Positions 25,507 to 32,898 of a stretch of DNA of 33,020 nt are shown piece after piece; position 1 is the first letter of the stretch, and each line of letters begins with the position of its first letter. The position numbers and the translations under genes are program-made. The stretch is from NCBI GenBank assembly GCA_021737425.1, contig JAIPDZ010000011.1, positions 1 through 33,020 on the forward strand, given 5' to 3'. The DNA comes from Deltaproteobacteria bacterium (GTDB lineage: Bacteria > Desulfobacterota > DSM-4660 > Desulfatiglandales > Desulfatiglandaceae). The notes under the pieces were generated by a model. That model did not search any database and had not been told where the DNA came from. It saw only the letters and a list, made by a program, of their open reading frames with translations.

Positions 25507-26787
25507 ATGAAATTTGAATTTGTGGAAGAGGTGGAAAGGCGGTTTTATAACGCCAGAATAAAAGTTGTGGGGATAGGTGGGGCAGGCGGAAACGCCGTGA
25601 ACAACATGATCAATGCCAACTTGCGGGGCGTTGATTTCGTGGTGGCCAATACCGACTGCCAGGACCTGGACCGGTCTCTTTGTTCCCGCAAAATTCAGCT
25701 GGGCCCCGCCGTCACCATGGGGCTGGGGGCAGGTGCGGATCCTGAAATCGGAAGGACCTCGGCAGAAGAAAGCCTCAGTGAAGTGCGGGAATCCCTGGAA
25801 AATGCCGACATGGTCTTCATTGCTGCAGGCATGGGCGGCGGCACCGGTACGGGCGCTTCGCCGGTGGCGGCCCGCGAAAGCAAGGACCGAGGGGCCCTTA
25901 CCGTGGCCGTGGTCACCAAGCCCTTTGAATTTGAGGGAAAAAGGCGCATGAAACGGGCCATGGAGGGGATTGAGGCCCTTAAAAGGGAGGTGGACAGCCT
26001 CATTGTAATTCCCAATGAACGGCTGAAGACCCTGGGGGAAAAGGCCACCCCGTTTAAGGAGCTCTTCACCAAGGCGGACGAGGTGCTTTTGCAGGCAGTG
26101 AAAGGGATATCGGACCTCATCATGAGTAACGGGTTCATCAACCTGGACTTCGCCGATGTGAAAAAGGTGATGGAAGAGATGGGGAGCGCGCTCATGGGTA
26201 TGGGCCGGGCCAGCGGCGAGAACCGGGCGGTGGAGGCGGCCCAGCGGGCCATAAACAGCCCCCTGTTGGAGGATATATCCATTGACGGGGCCAAGGGACT
26301 GCTCATGAATGTAACCGGGCCGTCGGATATGACCATGGAAGAGGTGGACGAGGCCTCCAACTACATCAAAAATGAAGTCAACGAACATGCAGAGGTGTTC
26401 TGGGGGATGGTCTTTGATGACAATCTGGATGATGAGGTTCAGATTACCGTCATCGCCACCGGCATAGACGGCCCGGTCGCACAGGCGGAAAAGGAGAGGG
26501 GCTATCTCAAATCCATGGTCAAGGAGACCCCTGCCAGGCCGGCTCCAGACTACGATAATGTGGTCAGGCTCAGAGAGGTGACCCCCGAGGATGCCCATGA
26601 AGAATGGACGGTAAAAGTGAACGGGGTGAATCTGGATACGCCTACCTTTCAGAGAAAAAGAGATGACCAGGAGTCGGGTTCGGAAGCCAATAAGCATCTG
26701 AAACGGGAGAAAAAGGGTTTTCTGGACCGATTTCGCTTCAAGGACAATCTGGATTATCCTACCTTTTTGAGGGCCAAAGCGGATTGA
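25507..26787 (+). CDS. ftsZ: FtsZ: tubulin-like division GTPase
   Basis: 426 residues from ATG 25507. The strong AAAGGAGG 8 nt upstream decides against an earlier GTG at 25459 inside ftsA. The tubulin signature GGGTGTG is at 110-116, and GIGGAGGNAVNNM (22-34) is the first nucleotide-binding loop. The T7 synergy loop NLDFADV is at 211-217 and supplies the catalytic Asp. A charged linker of about 80 residues leads to a conserved C-terminal peptide, LDYPTFLRAKAD (415-426), that binds FtsA and other partners. FtsZ forms the Z ring. It is the last division gene of the cluster. Confidence 0.98.
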   Translation: MKFEFVEEVERRFYNARIKVVGIGGAGGNAVNNMINANLRGVDFVVANTDCQDLDRSLCSRKIQLGPAVTMGLGAGADPEIGRTSAEESLSEVRESLENADMVFIAAGMGGGTGTGASPVAARESKDRGALTVAVVTKPFEFEGKRRMKRAMEGIEALKREVDSLIVIPNERLKTLGEKATPFKELFTKADEVLLQAVKGISDLIMSNGFINLDFADVKKVMEEMGSALMGMGRASGENRAVEAAQRAINSPLLEDISIDGAKGLLMNVTGPSDMTMEEVDEASNYIKNEVNEHAEVFWGMVFDDNLDDEVQITVIATGIDGPVAQAEKERGYLKSMVKETPARPAPDYDNVVRLREVTPEDAHEEWTVKVNGVNLDTPTFQRKRDDQESGSEANKHLKREKKGFLDRFRFKDNLDYPTFLRAKAD

Positions 26788-26790
26788 CAA

Positions 26791-26802
26791 GATCCCGGGA
26801 TC
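26791..26802. repeat. 12-bp perfect palindrome after ftsZ
   Basis: GATCCCGGGATC lies 3 nt past the ftsZ stop and is followed by CCGG. No T-tract follows, so it is not a convincing intrinsic terminator. The next gene starts 34 nt later on the same strand, and readthrough from ftsZ is likely. Confidence 0.4.
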
Positions 26803-26835
26803 CCGGTAGTCATAAGGTGGGAGGTCGTCTAATCC

Positions 26836-28629
26836 ATGTCCGGCGATATTATTTCCCTTTACCGGGCCAGGCTGGCAGCGGAAAAAGGGAAGATCATCAA
26901 AGATTGGGGCGGTAAACTGCGTGTGGCCCTGGCCTATCCCAATGCCTATCGCCTGGGCATGAGCAACCTGGGCTTCCAGATCGTCTACCGGCTTTTGAAC
27001 GACCGGCCCGATGTGGTGGCCGAGCGCTTTTTTCTGCCCGAAGGTCCAGAAATGTCCCTCTACCTTCGGTCACAAAAGCCTCTGCTATCGCTGGAATCCC
27101 AGAAGCCCCTCTACCAATTTGATCTGCTGGCCTTTTCCCTTTCATTTGAAAACGACTATCCCCATATCCTCACCATTTTGGAGATGGGGAAGATCCCGCT
27201 TCTGCAGGAGGATCGACCGGATGCCTGGCCCTTGGTCATGGCGGGCGGCATTACCACCTTCCTGAATCCGGAACCGCTGGCCCCGTTCATGGATTTTTTT
27301 CTCCTGGGAGAGGCGGAAGAAAACCTGGTCCCGCTCCTGGCCCTGCTGGTTGACACCAGGCCCCGAGAAGAGGACAAAACCGCGCTCATGAGGGGAGTGA
27401 TGGGGCAGGTGAAGGGGCTCTATATCCCTTCTTTTTACACCCCGGCGTACGCCGAGGACGGCACGCTGGCCGCGTTCACGCCCCAAGTGGCGGGTGCGGC
27501 CGAAACCATCTCCGTGCCCAAGGTCAATGAGGCGGTCTTTGCAGGGACCACGGTTTCCACATCCATGGTCACCACCCCTCATGTGGAGTTCGGCGAGCGG
27601 ACCCTCATCGAACTGGGAAGAGGATGCGGTCGCTCGTGCCGGTTTTGTGCGGCCGGTTATGTATACCGCCCGCCCCGTTCCCACAGTGAAAGCCATCTCC
27701 GTGCTTGCATGGAAATTCAGATGCAACGCTGCTCCCGTCTGGGCCTGTTGAGTGCCGCGGTATCGGACACCCCGGGCATTGAAGACTTGACCTCCGGCAT
27801 CCTGGCGCGTGGCCACACCTTTTCAGTGTCGTCGCTGAGGGCGGACACCCTGACCCGTAGACTGCTTATGAATCTCAAGGCGAGCGGCCAGCGCACCGTG
27901 GCCGTCGCACCTGAGGCCGGATCCGAACGCCTCCGCAGAGTCATCAACAAACACCTTACCCAGGAACAGATCCTTACCACGGTGCGCACCATAGCAGAGT
28001 GCGGGGACTTCACCCTGAGGCTCTATTTACTCATGGGCCTTCCCACGGAAACAGAGGCCGATATCCAGGAGATGGTGGATCTAATCAAAATCATCAAGCA
28101 TCACATGATAAAGGCATCCTCCCCCCGGGGAACCATGGGACGGATCACCTTGAGTGTAAACTGCTTTGTGCCCAAGCCGTTTACCCCGTTTCAGTGGTTT
28201 CCCTTGGAGGCGATGGAGTCCCTTAAACAAAAACAGAAGCGGTTGAGGACATCGTTGCGCAAGACCGGGGGCATCCGGATTAACACGGATATCCCCAAGT
28301 GGGCCTATGTTCAGACCCTTTTGTCCATGGGCGATCGACGGGTCAGCCGGATCCTGGTAAAACTGCATGAGTGGGGCGGGGACTGGCGCAGGGCGCTCAG
28401 GTATTCGGATGTGAATCCCGACTTTTTCGTGTATCGGCCCAAAGGGCTGGAGGAGAGGCTCCCCTGGGATTTTATGGACCACGGGGTCTCAAAGGGCCAC
28501 CTCCTGCATGAGCGGGACAGGGCCCTGAGGGCAGAGGAATCCGAACCGTGTCACGTGGGGTCGTGTTTCCGGTGCGGGGCGTGCAAACCGGACATGCCCC
28601 ACAAGGGAGGATATCAAGGTGCTGCGTAA
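26836..28629 (+). CDS. Radical SAM protein (TIGR03960-like, B12-binding-like N-terminus)
   Basis: 597 residues. The radical SAM 4Fe-4S motif is C264-x3-C268-x2-C271 in GRGCGRSCRFCAAGY. The first 200 residues look like the degenerate cobalamin-binding-like domain of this group (LRVALAYPNAYRLGMSNLGF, then LLAFSLSFENDYPHILTILE). The core continues with SLRADTLTRRLL and PEAGSERLRRVINK. A second Cys cluster, CHVGSCFRCGACK, is close to the C-terminus and could hold another metal site. Such proteins are often paired or fused with a second radical-SAM-linked (TIGR03936) protein; none is visible here. GGGAGG precedes the ATG by 11 nt. The substrate is unknown. Confidence 0.85.
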   Translation: MSGDIISLYRARLAAEKGKIIKDWGGKLRVALAYPNAYRLGMSNLGFQIVYRLLNDRPDVVAERFFLPEGPEMSLYLRSQKPLLSLESQKPLYQFDLLAFSLSFENDYPHILTILEMGKIPLLQEDRPDAWPLVMAGGITTFLNPEPLAPFMDFFLLGEAEENLVPLLALLVDTRPREEDKTALMRGVMGQVKGLYIPSFYTPAYAEDGTLAAFTPQVAGAAETISVPKVNEAVFAGTTVSTSMVTTPHVEFGERTLIELGRGCGRSCRFCAAGYVYRPPRSHSESHLRACMEIQMQRCSRLGLLSAAVSDTPGIEDLTSGILARGHTFSVSSLRADTLTRRLLMNLKASGQRTVAVAPEAGSERLRRVINKHLTQEQILTTVRTIAECGDFTLRLYLLMGLPTETEADIQEMVDLIKIIKHHMIKASSPRGTMGRITLSVNCFVPKPFTPFQWFPLEAMESLKQKQKRLRTSLRKTGGIRINTDIPKWAYVQTLLSMGDRRVSRILVKLHEWGGDWRRALRYSDVNPDFFVYRPKGLEERLPWDFMDHGVSKGHLLHERDRALRAEESEPCHVGSCFRCGACKPDMPHKGGYQGAA

Positions 28630-29185
28630 ACTCATGGTAGGCCCCTATCAGGCCAACTGTTATATCCTGGGCGCCAAGTCTATGGAAGGGGCGGTGATCG
28701 ATCCGGGAGACGAGACCTTTCGGATTGTCAAGGAGGTCTCCAAACTGGGGCTGACCATCCGTTATATTCTCCTCACCCACGGGCATATGGATCACACCGG
28801 GGGCGTGGCAGAACTGAAACGAATTACCCAGGCGCGGGTGGGCATACACCCTTTGGATGCCGGGGGCTTAGGCATTCAACCCGACATGCGGCTTGAGGAC
28901 GGTCAGAAGATCCCTTTGGGCGCATTTCATCTGACAGTGCTTCATACCCCCGGACATTCGCCGGGCGGGGTGTGCTTTCATGCCCCGGGCGTGGTCTTCA
29001 CCGGGGATACGCTGTTCGCCGGTTCCATCGGCAGGACCGATTTTCCGGGAGGCGATCACAGCCTGTTGATAAAGGCCGTCAGAGAAAAGATCTTCCCCTT
29101 AGGCGATGGCTTGAGAATATATCCGGGTCACGGGCCTGCCAGCACCGTCGGGCAAGAGCGCAAGTCCAACCCCTTTTTCAGATAA
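28619..29185 (+). CDS. MBL-fold hydrolase, glyoxalase-II-like
   Basis: 188 residues, a compact metallo-beta-lactamase fold. The metal motif is THGHMDH (residues 54-60). TPGHSPGG carries the third His, a GDTLFAGSIGRTDFPGG segment supplies the bridging Asp, and YPGHGPASTVGQERKSNPF gives the last His. This resembles YcbL/glyoxalase-II-type hydrolases; the true substrate cannot be read from sequence. GTG 28619 is taken as start because GGGAGG lies 8 nt upstream; an ATG at 28634 is the alternative. It overlaps the radical SAM gene by 11 bp, so the two are translated together. Confidence 0.9.
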   Translation: MLRKLMVGPYQANCYILGAKSMEGAVIDPGDETFRIVKEVSKLGLTIRYILLTHGHMDHTGGVAELKRITQARVGIHPLDAGGLGIQPDMRLEDGQKIPLGAFHLTVLHTPGHSPGGVCFHAPGVVFTGDTLFAGSIGRTDFPGGDHSLLIKAVREKIFPLGDGLRIYPGHGPASTVGQERKSNPFFR

Positions 29186-29313
29186 GATATCCCCACCCCC
29201 ATCTCATCATACCCGCCCGGTTCGGCATAAGGGGAACCCCGCGCGCTCTAACGGTGAAGCGGCATCCGGTTGCACCGGTTACGGGACGGGTCATTCACCC
29301 AAGGCCTGAATTC

Positions 29314-30033
29314 TCAGACAGCCGGAAAACGGTAGGATGGATGGGAGAATTCGAGCAGGGTGGTCACGGTTTTGGCGCCGCAGGACCGTTCCAGCATTCG
29401 GGCCACCCGGTCCCGCGTCTCTATGGCCTGTTCTTGGCTGTCCTCGCCCAGGGCGTCAATATTCATCACCATGCGGGTGGTTGCTTCGTCGATCAAGGTG
29501 GTATGCCCGTTTCGCCAATTCCATCGGCGACACATGACCTCTCCCGATTCCGCCGCCACATAGATGATCTCCCCGGGCTCGGGATGCTCTGTAACCTCCG
29601 GCTGTCCGAGGGGGGTGAAGGTCTCACTGCCGTCCGCATACCGCAACTCCAGGCATTCTCCCGCCTTGTCCATGTCATCCCCGCCAACAGGCATCTTGCT
29701 CATGATGGAGTTCCAGTTCATGACCGCCACCACCTTGTTGATAAAGGGGATTCGCGCCCCGGGTTTCTGGACCCGCTTGAGGAGGGCGCAGTGGGCGGGC
29801 GGAAACTTGTTGGGGTTGGAATTGAACCTGCGGTGCGCCTCGGTCCATACCACCGTCCTGGGATCTCCCTTCAGATCGATAGGGTGGTCCGCCGCCCCGG
29901 CGACCGCCTCTTGCAGCATGGACTCAAGCTCATCAGAATGTCCCTGGTTATCCATGCCGGTTGCCATGACAATCCCCCTGCGAAAATCGGGATAGGTATC
30001 AAATACGCGCTGATGAATCCGAACTTCAACCAT
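29314..30033 (-). CDS. Stand-alone B3/B4 (PheT editing-like) domain protein
   Basis: 239 residues from ATG 30033, with GGAGGGA 6 nt upstream; two earlier in-frame ATGs lack such a site. The protein consists essentially of a B3/B4 domain as found in the beta subunit of phenylalanyl-tRNA synthetase. Typical segments are an early RRGIVMATGMDNQG, ALLKRVQKPGARIPFINKVV, VMNWNSIMSKMPVGGDDMD, EPGEIIYVAAESGEVMCRRW and NGHTTLIDEATTRMV. In PheRS this domain hydrolyses mischarged Tyr-tRNA(Phe). Free-standing relatives may edit or bind tRNA, but this is inference. It has its own sigma70-type promoter and is not operonic with neighbours. The 128-bp stretch between it and the convergent hydrolase holds only short hairpins without T-runs. 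Confidence 0.82.
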   Translation of the reverse strand: MVEVRIHQRVFDTYPDFRRGIVMATGMDNQGHSDELESMLQEAVAGAADHPIDLKGDPRTVVWTEAHRRFNSNPNKFPPAHCALLKRVQKPGARIPFINKVVAVMNWNSIMSKMPVGGDDMDKAGECLELRYADGSETFTPLGQPEVTEHPEPGEIIYVAAESGEVMCRRWNWRNGHTTLIDEATTRMVMNIDALGEDSQEQAIETRDRVARMLERSCGAKTVTTLLEFSHPSYRFPAV

Positions 30034-30073
30034 GGAGCGTCCCTCCTTCATGGCCATGGCCTGTATTGATCAG

Positions 30074-30102
30074 AGTATACGCCGAATCAGAATAGAATGC
30101 AA
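30074..30102 (-). promoter_or_regulatory. Promoter of the B3/B4 protein gene
   Basis: On the minus strand TTGCAT (30102-30097, 4 of 6) is followed after exactly 17 nt by TATACT (30079-30074, 5 of 6). The start site would fall near 30067, giving a leader of about 34 nt to the chosen ATG. Confidence 0.62.
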
Positions 30103-30202
30103 TTTTGTCCATGCTCCAGGCCCCTACACAAAAAGATGAGCATCTACCATGATGATCCCCTACCAAAACTTAACGCATGAACTGCCTCAATCATTTCTGG
30201 TT

Positions 30203-31129
30203 TCACAGGGCGATGCGCAGATCATCCTGCGCCACGGTCACCTTGTAGGGGAGGTTGTAATCCCCAAGGATTTGATCCACAGTATGCTGCCAGGAGTTCT
30301 GATCCAGCGGGATGGGATAGGGGGCCTTGTCACTCCCAGGCCTTAACGGATCTTTGGGCGGATACTTTTTGAGCACCTGGTTGGCTGGATCATTGGCCAC
30401 CATGTCGGCATCTCCCATGTGCACCAGAAAGGTCTCGCGTTTGGGCCGAAGTCGTTGGATGTATTCCATGGCCCGCTGAAAACTCATGTGGTGGGGCCGG
30501 TTATGCACCGGCTCATTGAGCCAGAAAGACTGAATAATGAGATAATCAGGCTCCAAAAGCGCGGGGGGGATCTCGGGAAGACTGGAGAAATCCGACGTAT
30601 AGGCTACTCGCACCCGCTCGCCTGAACCCGATATCAATCGGATCACGTATCCCACCGACCCGCTGGCAAACTCCCCGTGATAGGTCTTGAAGGGAAACAC
30701 CTCAAATTCACCCCGGGTAAACCAACGACCCGGTTCCACCTCCACCGCGCTGATCACCTCCATGTGCTCCAGATAGTCGAATCGCTTGCGGATGACCTGG
30801 TGGCTGGCTTGGGTCAGGTAGACCGGGATGGGGGTAAATGCGCCCCTGTGACGGTTTCGTTTGTAGGCAAACAGTTCATCCAGGCCAATGTAGTGGTCCG
30901 TGTGTTCATGGGTGATCAACACCCCGTCGATCCGCTCTACGCCGTTTCTCAGAAGCTGGGACCGGGCATCCGGCCCGCAGTCCACCAACAGGGTGGTTTC
31001 TCCGGTCAAGAGGAGAGAGGTGCGATCCCGTTTTTGCCCTCGCTTTTTCATCTCGGTACAGATGCGGCAGTCGCAATTGATCTCCGGAAGGCCCCAGGCC
31101 CCGCCGGTCCCCAGAAAAATCAACTCCAT
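30203..31129 (-). CDS. PhnP-like MBL-fold metallo-hydrolase
   Basis: 308 residues. The N-terminus MELIFLGTGGAWGLPEINC begins a metallo-beta-lactamase fold of the PhnP/RNase Z-like group. The short Cys cluster CDCRIC (residues 19-24) matches the additional zinc site of PhnP. The metal motif is THEHTDH, followed by TYHGEFASGSVGYVIRL, TSDFSSLP and a late VHMGDADM. PhnP is a cyclic phosphodiesterase of the phosphonate pathway, but no phn genes lie nearby, so only the fold and probable phosphodiesterase chemistry are claimed. The ATG has AAGGA 7 nt upstream. It is divergent from the ArsA-like gene. Confidence 0.85.
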   Translation of the reverse strand: MELIFLGTGGAWGLPEINCDCRICTEMKKRGQKRDRTSLLLTGETTLLVDCGPDARSQLLRNGVERIDGVLITHEHTDHYIGLDELFAYKRNRHRGAFTPIPVYLTQASHQVIRKRFDYLEHMEVISAVEVEPGRWFTRGEFEVFPFKTYHGEFASGSVGYVIRLISGSGERVRVAYTSDFSSLPEIPPALLEPDYLIIQSFWLNEPVHNRPHHMSFQRAMEYIQRLRPKRETFLVHMGDADMVANDPANQVLKKYPPKDPLRPGSDKAPYPIPLDQNSWQHTVDQILGDYNLPYKVTVAQDDLRIAL

Positions 31130-31183
31130 TGATAAATCCTTTCCTTTGGGACTCCCCCCACTGTTTCCGGGTGGATGGAAGGT

Positions 31184-31212
31184 CTTTTAATATTTTCTGA
31201 GGGTGGCGTCAA
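31184..31212 (-). promoter_or_regulatory. Promoter of the PhnP-like gene
   Basis: On the minus strand TTGACG (31212-31207, 5 of 6) is followed after 17 nt by TAAAAG (31189-31184, 4 of 6). The start site would be near 31177, with a leader of about 48 nt. Confidence 0.5.
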
Positions 31213-31247
31213 CCTTTCGGTGGGTATTCATTTGAAGGGCAAGGTGC

Positions 31248-31277
31248 TTTCCAATCCCCCCGGCAGTATGGTAAAAT
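31248..31277 (+). promoter_or_regulatory. Weak candidate promoter of the ArsA-like gene
   Basis: TTTCCA (31248-31253, 4 of 6) and TAAAAT (31272-31277, 5 of 6) are 18 nt apart, about 64 nt before the ATG. The surrounding sequence is AT-rich, so chance matches are easy. Confidence 0.3.
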
Positions 31278-31340
31278 TCAAACAAGAGATGGATAAATGG
31301 TTTTCTTGATTTATATTTATTGGATAAGGATGCATATGAC

Positions 31341-32546
31341 ATGAGAATCATATTTTTTGCCGGCAAAGGGGGCGTGGGAAAGACCAGCGTGGCTGCGGCC
31401 ACCGGCGTCAAGGCGGCTGAGGCCGGAAACCGGACCGTTATCATGTCCCTGGACGTGGCCCACAGCCTGGCGGACATCTTTGACATCAACAGGGATCTGA
31501 TCGGCAAACAAAAGGGGAAGCTGGTCAAGGTAAAGGAGAATCTCTGGATCCAGGAACTGGATATCCAGGAGGAGATCCAAAAGAACTGGGGGGACATCCA
31601 CAAATATCTTTCCACCCTCCTCAGTACCACCGGTCTGGACGAAATCCTGGCAGAGGAGCTGGCCATCCTGCCGGGCATGGAGGAGGTGAGCCTCCTTTTA
31701 TATATCAACCGCTATGTGCAGACCCGGAAATTTGATGTCCTGTTGCTGGATTGTGCCCCCACAGGGGAGTCGCTTAGATTTATCAGTATTCCCACCACCC
31801 TGGAGTGGTACATAAACAAAATATTCAAAATGGAACGGACCATCGCCAAGTATGCCCGGCCGGTGGCCATGAAATTGTATAATGTCCCCCTCCCCGGAGA
31901 GGACTATTTTGACGCCATAGAACATCTGTTCGAGCGGTTGAGAGGGGTGGATGACATCCTGGCGGATCCTGAAATCACCACGGTGCGGCTCATCACCAAT
32001 CCTGAAAAAATCGTCTTAAAAGAGACCCAACGGGCGTTCATGTATTTTTCCCTTTACAAGATGAGCATCGACGCGGTGATTATGAACCGGGTCCTGCCGG
32101 AAGACGTAAACGACGCCTATTTTACGGAATGGCGAAAATCGCAGCACCAGTACATGGAGCTGGCACACCAGTATTTCAGCCCGGTCCCTATCTTTCCGGC
32201 AAACCTGTTCAAGGGTGAGGTGTTGGGCGTGGAATCCCTTAAGATCCTGGCCAAACAGATTTATGGACGGAAAAATCCCTTGAAACGGTTTTATGAGGGT
32301 GAGGCCTATCAAATATCCAAGTCTAACCAAGAGTACGAACTCAGGCTGATGCTCCCCTTTGCCGGGAAGGAGGATGTGGAGCTGAACAAGATCGGTGATG
32401 AACTCATTGTGCGCATCGCCAATTTCAAGCGGCATATCTTGCTGCCCAGGCCGGTGGCCGTGCTGGATTCGGTCAAGGCCAGGCTGGAAGGAAATCAACT
32501 CTGTATTCAGTTTGAAGGAGGGAATCATGACCAAGACAAAGAGTGA
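31341..32546 (+). CDS. ArsA/Get3-like ATPase with C-terminal HSP20-like domain
   Basis: 401 residues from ATG 31341; a TTG seven codons earlier is possible but less likely, and AAGGA lies 10 nt upstream. The deviant Walker A GKGGVGKT is at 8-15. DVAHSLADIFDI (switch I) and LLLDCAPTGESLRF (switch II) follow, with a TTLEWYINKIFKMERT helix. From about residue 325 there is an alpha-crystallin-like domain of the ArsA_HSP20 type (YELRLMLPFAGKEDVELNKI onward). Only one ATPase half is present. The Cys triad that binds arsenite in plasmid ArsA is not seen, and no ars genes are nearby, so arsenite export is unlikely. A role in protein targeting or folding is inference. The 3' end overlaps the next gene by 20 bp. 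Confidence 0.88.
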   Translation: MRIIFFAGKGGVGKTSVAAATGVKAAEAGNRTVIMSLDVAHSLADIFDINRDLIGKQKGKLVKVKENLWIQELDIQEEIQKNWGDIHKYLSTLLSTTGLDEILAEELAILPGMEEVSLLLYINRYVQTRKFDVLLLDCAPTGESLRFISIPTTLEWYINKIFKMERTIAKYARPVAMKLYNVPLPGEDYFDAIEHLFERLRGVDDILADPEITTVRLITNPEKIVLKETQRAFMYFSLYKMSIDAVIMNRVLPEDVNDAYFTEWRKSQHQYMELAHQYFSPVPIFPANLFKGEVLGVESLKILAKQIYGRKNPLKRFYEGEAYQISKSNQEYELRLMLPFAGKEDVELNKIGDELIVRIANFKRHILLPRPVAVLDSVKARLEGNQLCIQFEGGNHDQDKE

Positions 32547-32763
32547 GGAAAAGGCACACACGGTCCTCTGCCCGGTCGGCAGGTTTTTTGCCGATCTTGA
32601 AAAGGCCTCTGGCAAAGATTCGGCGTTTTTTGAGCACATGAAAAAATCGCGGGTGGAATTCCTCAAAGGGATTCGGTCCCTGGTGGATGAGCGGATCGAG
32701 GCCATCGAAAAGAAGGGGGCTCCCGGGGATAAAAGGAAGGCTACTCGGGTCCAGGTGGAATAG
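32527..32763 (+). CDS. Small hypothetical protein coupled to the ArsA-like gene
   Basis: 78 residues, not recognised. ATG 32527 lies inside the end of the ArsA-like gene and has a strong GAAGGAGG 7 nt before it, which supports translation. The protein is highly charged and predicted helical (FFADLEKASGKDSAFFEHMK then SLVDERIEAIEKKG), without signal peptide or membrane helix. It has a single Cys near residue 15 (VLCPVGRFF). Its overlap with the ATPase suggests a partner or accessory subunit, which is inference only. Confidence 0.72.
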   Translation: MTKTKSEEKAHTVLCPVGRFFADLEKASGKDSAFFEHMKKSRVEFLKGIRSLVDERIEAIEKKGAPGDKRKATRVQVE

Positions 32764-32822
32764 AGGCTGACGGGGAAATAGGGGGCGATTTCCGCCATAA
32801 AGCGGTCGGACGCTGATCTTGC

Positions 32823-32848
32823 GCCCAAATTCGGTTGACGAATTGGGC
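32823..32848 (+). other. Strong hairpin before hisS (terminator-like or leader element)
   Basis: GCCCAAATTCG (32823-32833) and CGAATTGGGC (32839-32848) pair over 10 bp with one bulged A and a GTTGA loop. It is followed by TCTCCTCT rather than a run of T, so termination would be weak. The loop also contributes to TTGACG (32835-32840), a possible -35 for hisS with GATAGA 16 nt downstream (32857-32862). Confidence 0.45.
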
Positions 32849-32898
32849 TCTCCTCTGATAGAAGACCCTGAAACCAAGACCTGGGAGATGGAACAAAA

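Noticed and set aside
25477-26790. 437-codon open frame antisense to ftsZ
   Set aside because: It mirrors ftsZ and results from the GC-biased codon use of that gene. The translation is His/Pro/Leu-rich and matches no family.
26791-26806. Terminator after ftsZ
   Set aside because: The GATCCCGGGATC palindrome is short, lacks a loop and is followed by CCGG instead of a T-tract.
29219-29278. Short inverted repeats as a bidirectional terminator between the convergent hydrolase and B3/B4 genes
   Set aside because: GGTTC/GAACC (29219-29238) and CCGGT/ACCGG (29266-29278) have only 5-bp stems and no T-run on either strand.
30203-31129. Phosphonate catabolism locus
   Set aside because: The hydrolase resembles PhnP, but no other phn gene is present.
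31268-31309. 13-codon frame before the ArsA-like gene as a leader peptide
   Set aside because: No ribosome site, no run of regulatory codons and no attenuator hairpin follow it.
31341-32546. Arsenite efflux ATPase
   Set aside because: Only one ATPase half, no visible arsenite-binding cysteines and no arsB, arsD or arsR nearby; the HSP20-like tail points to another role.
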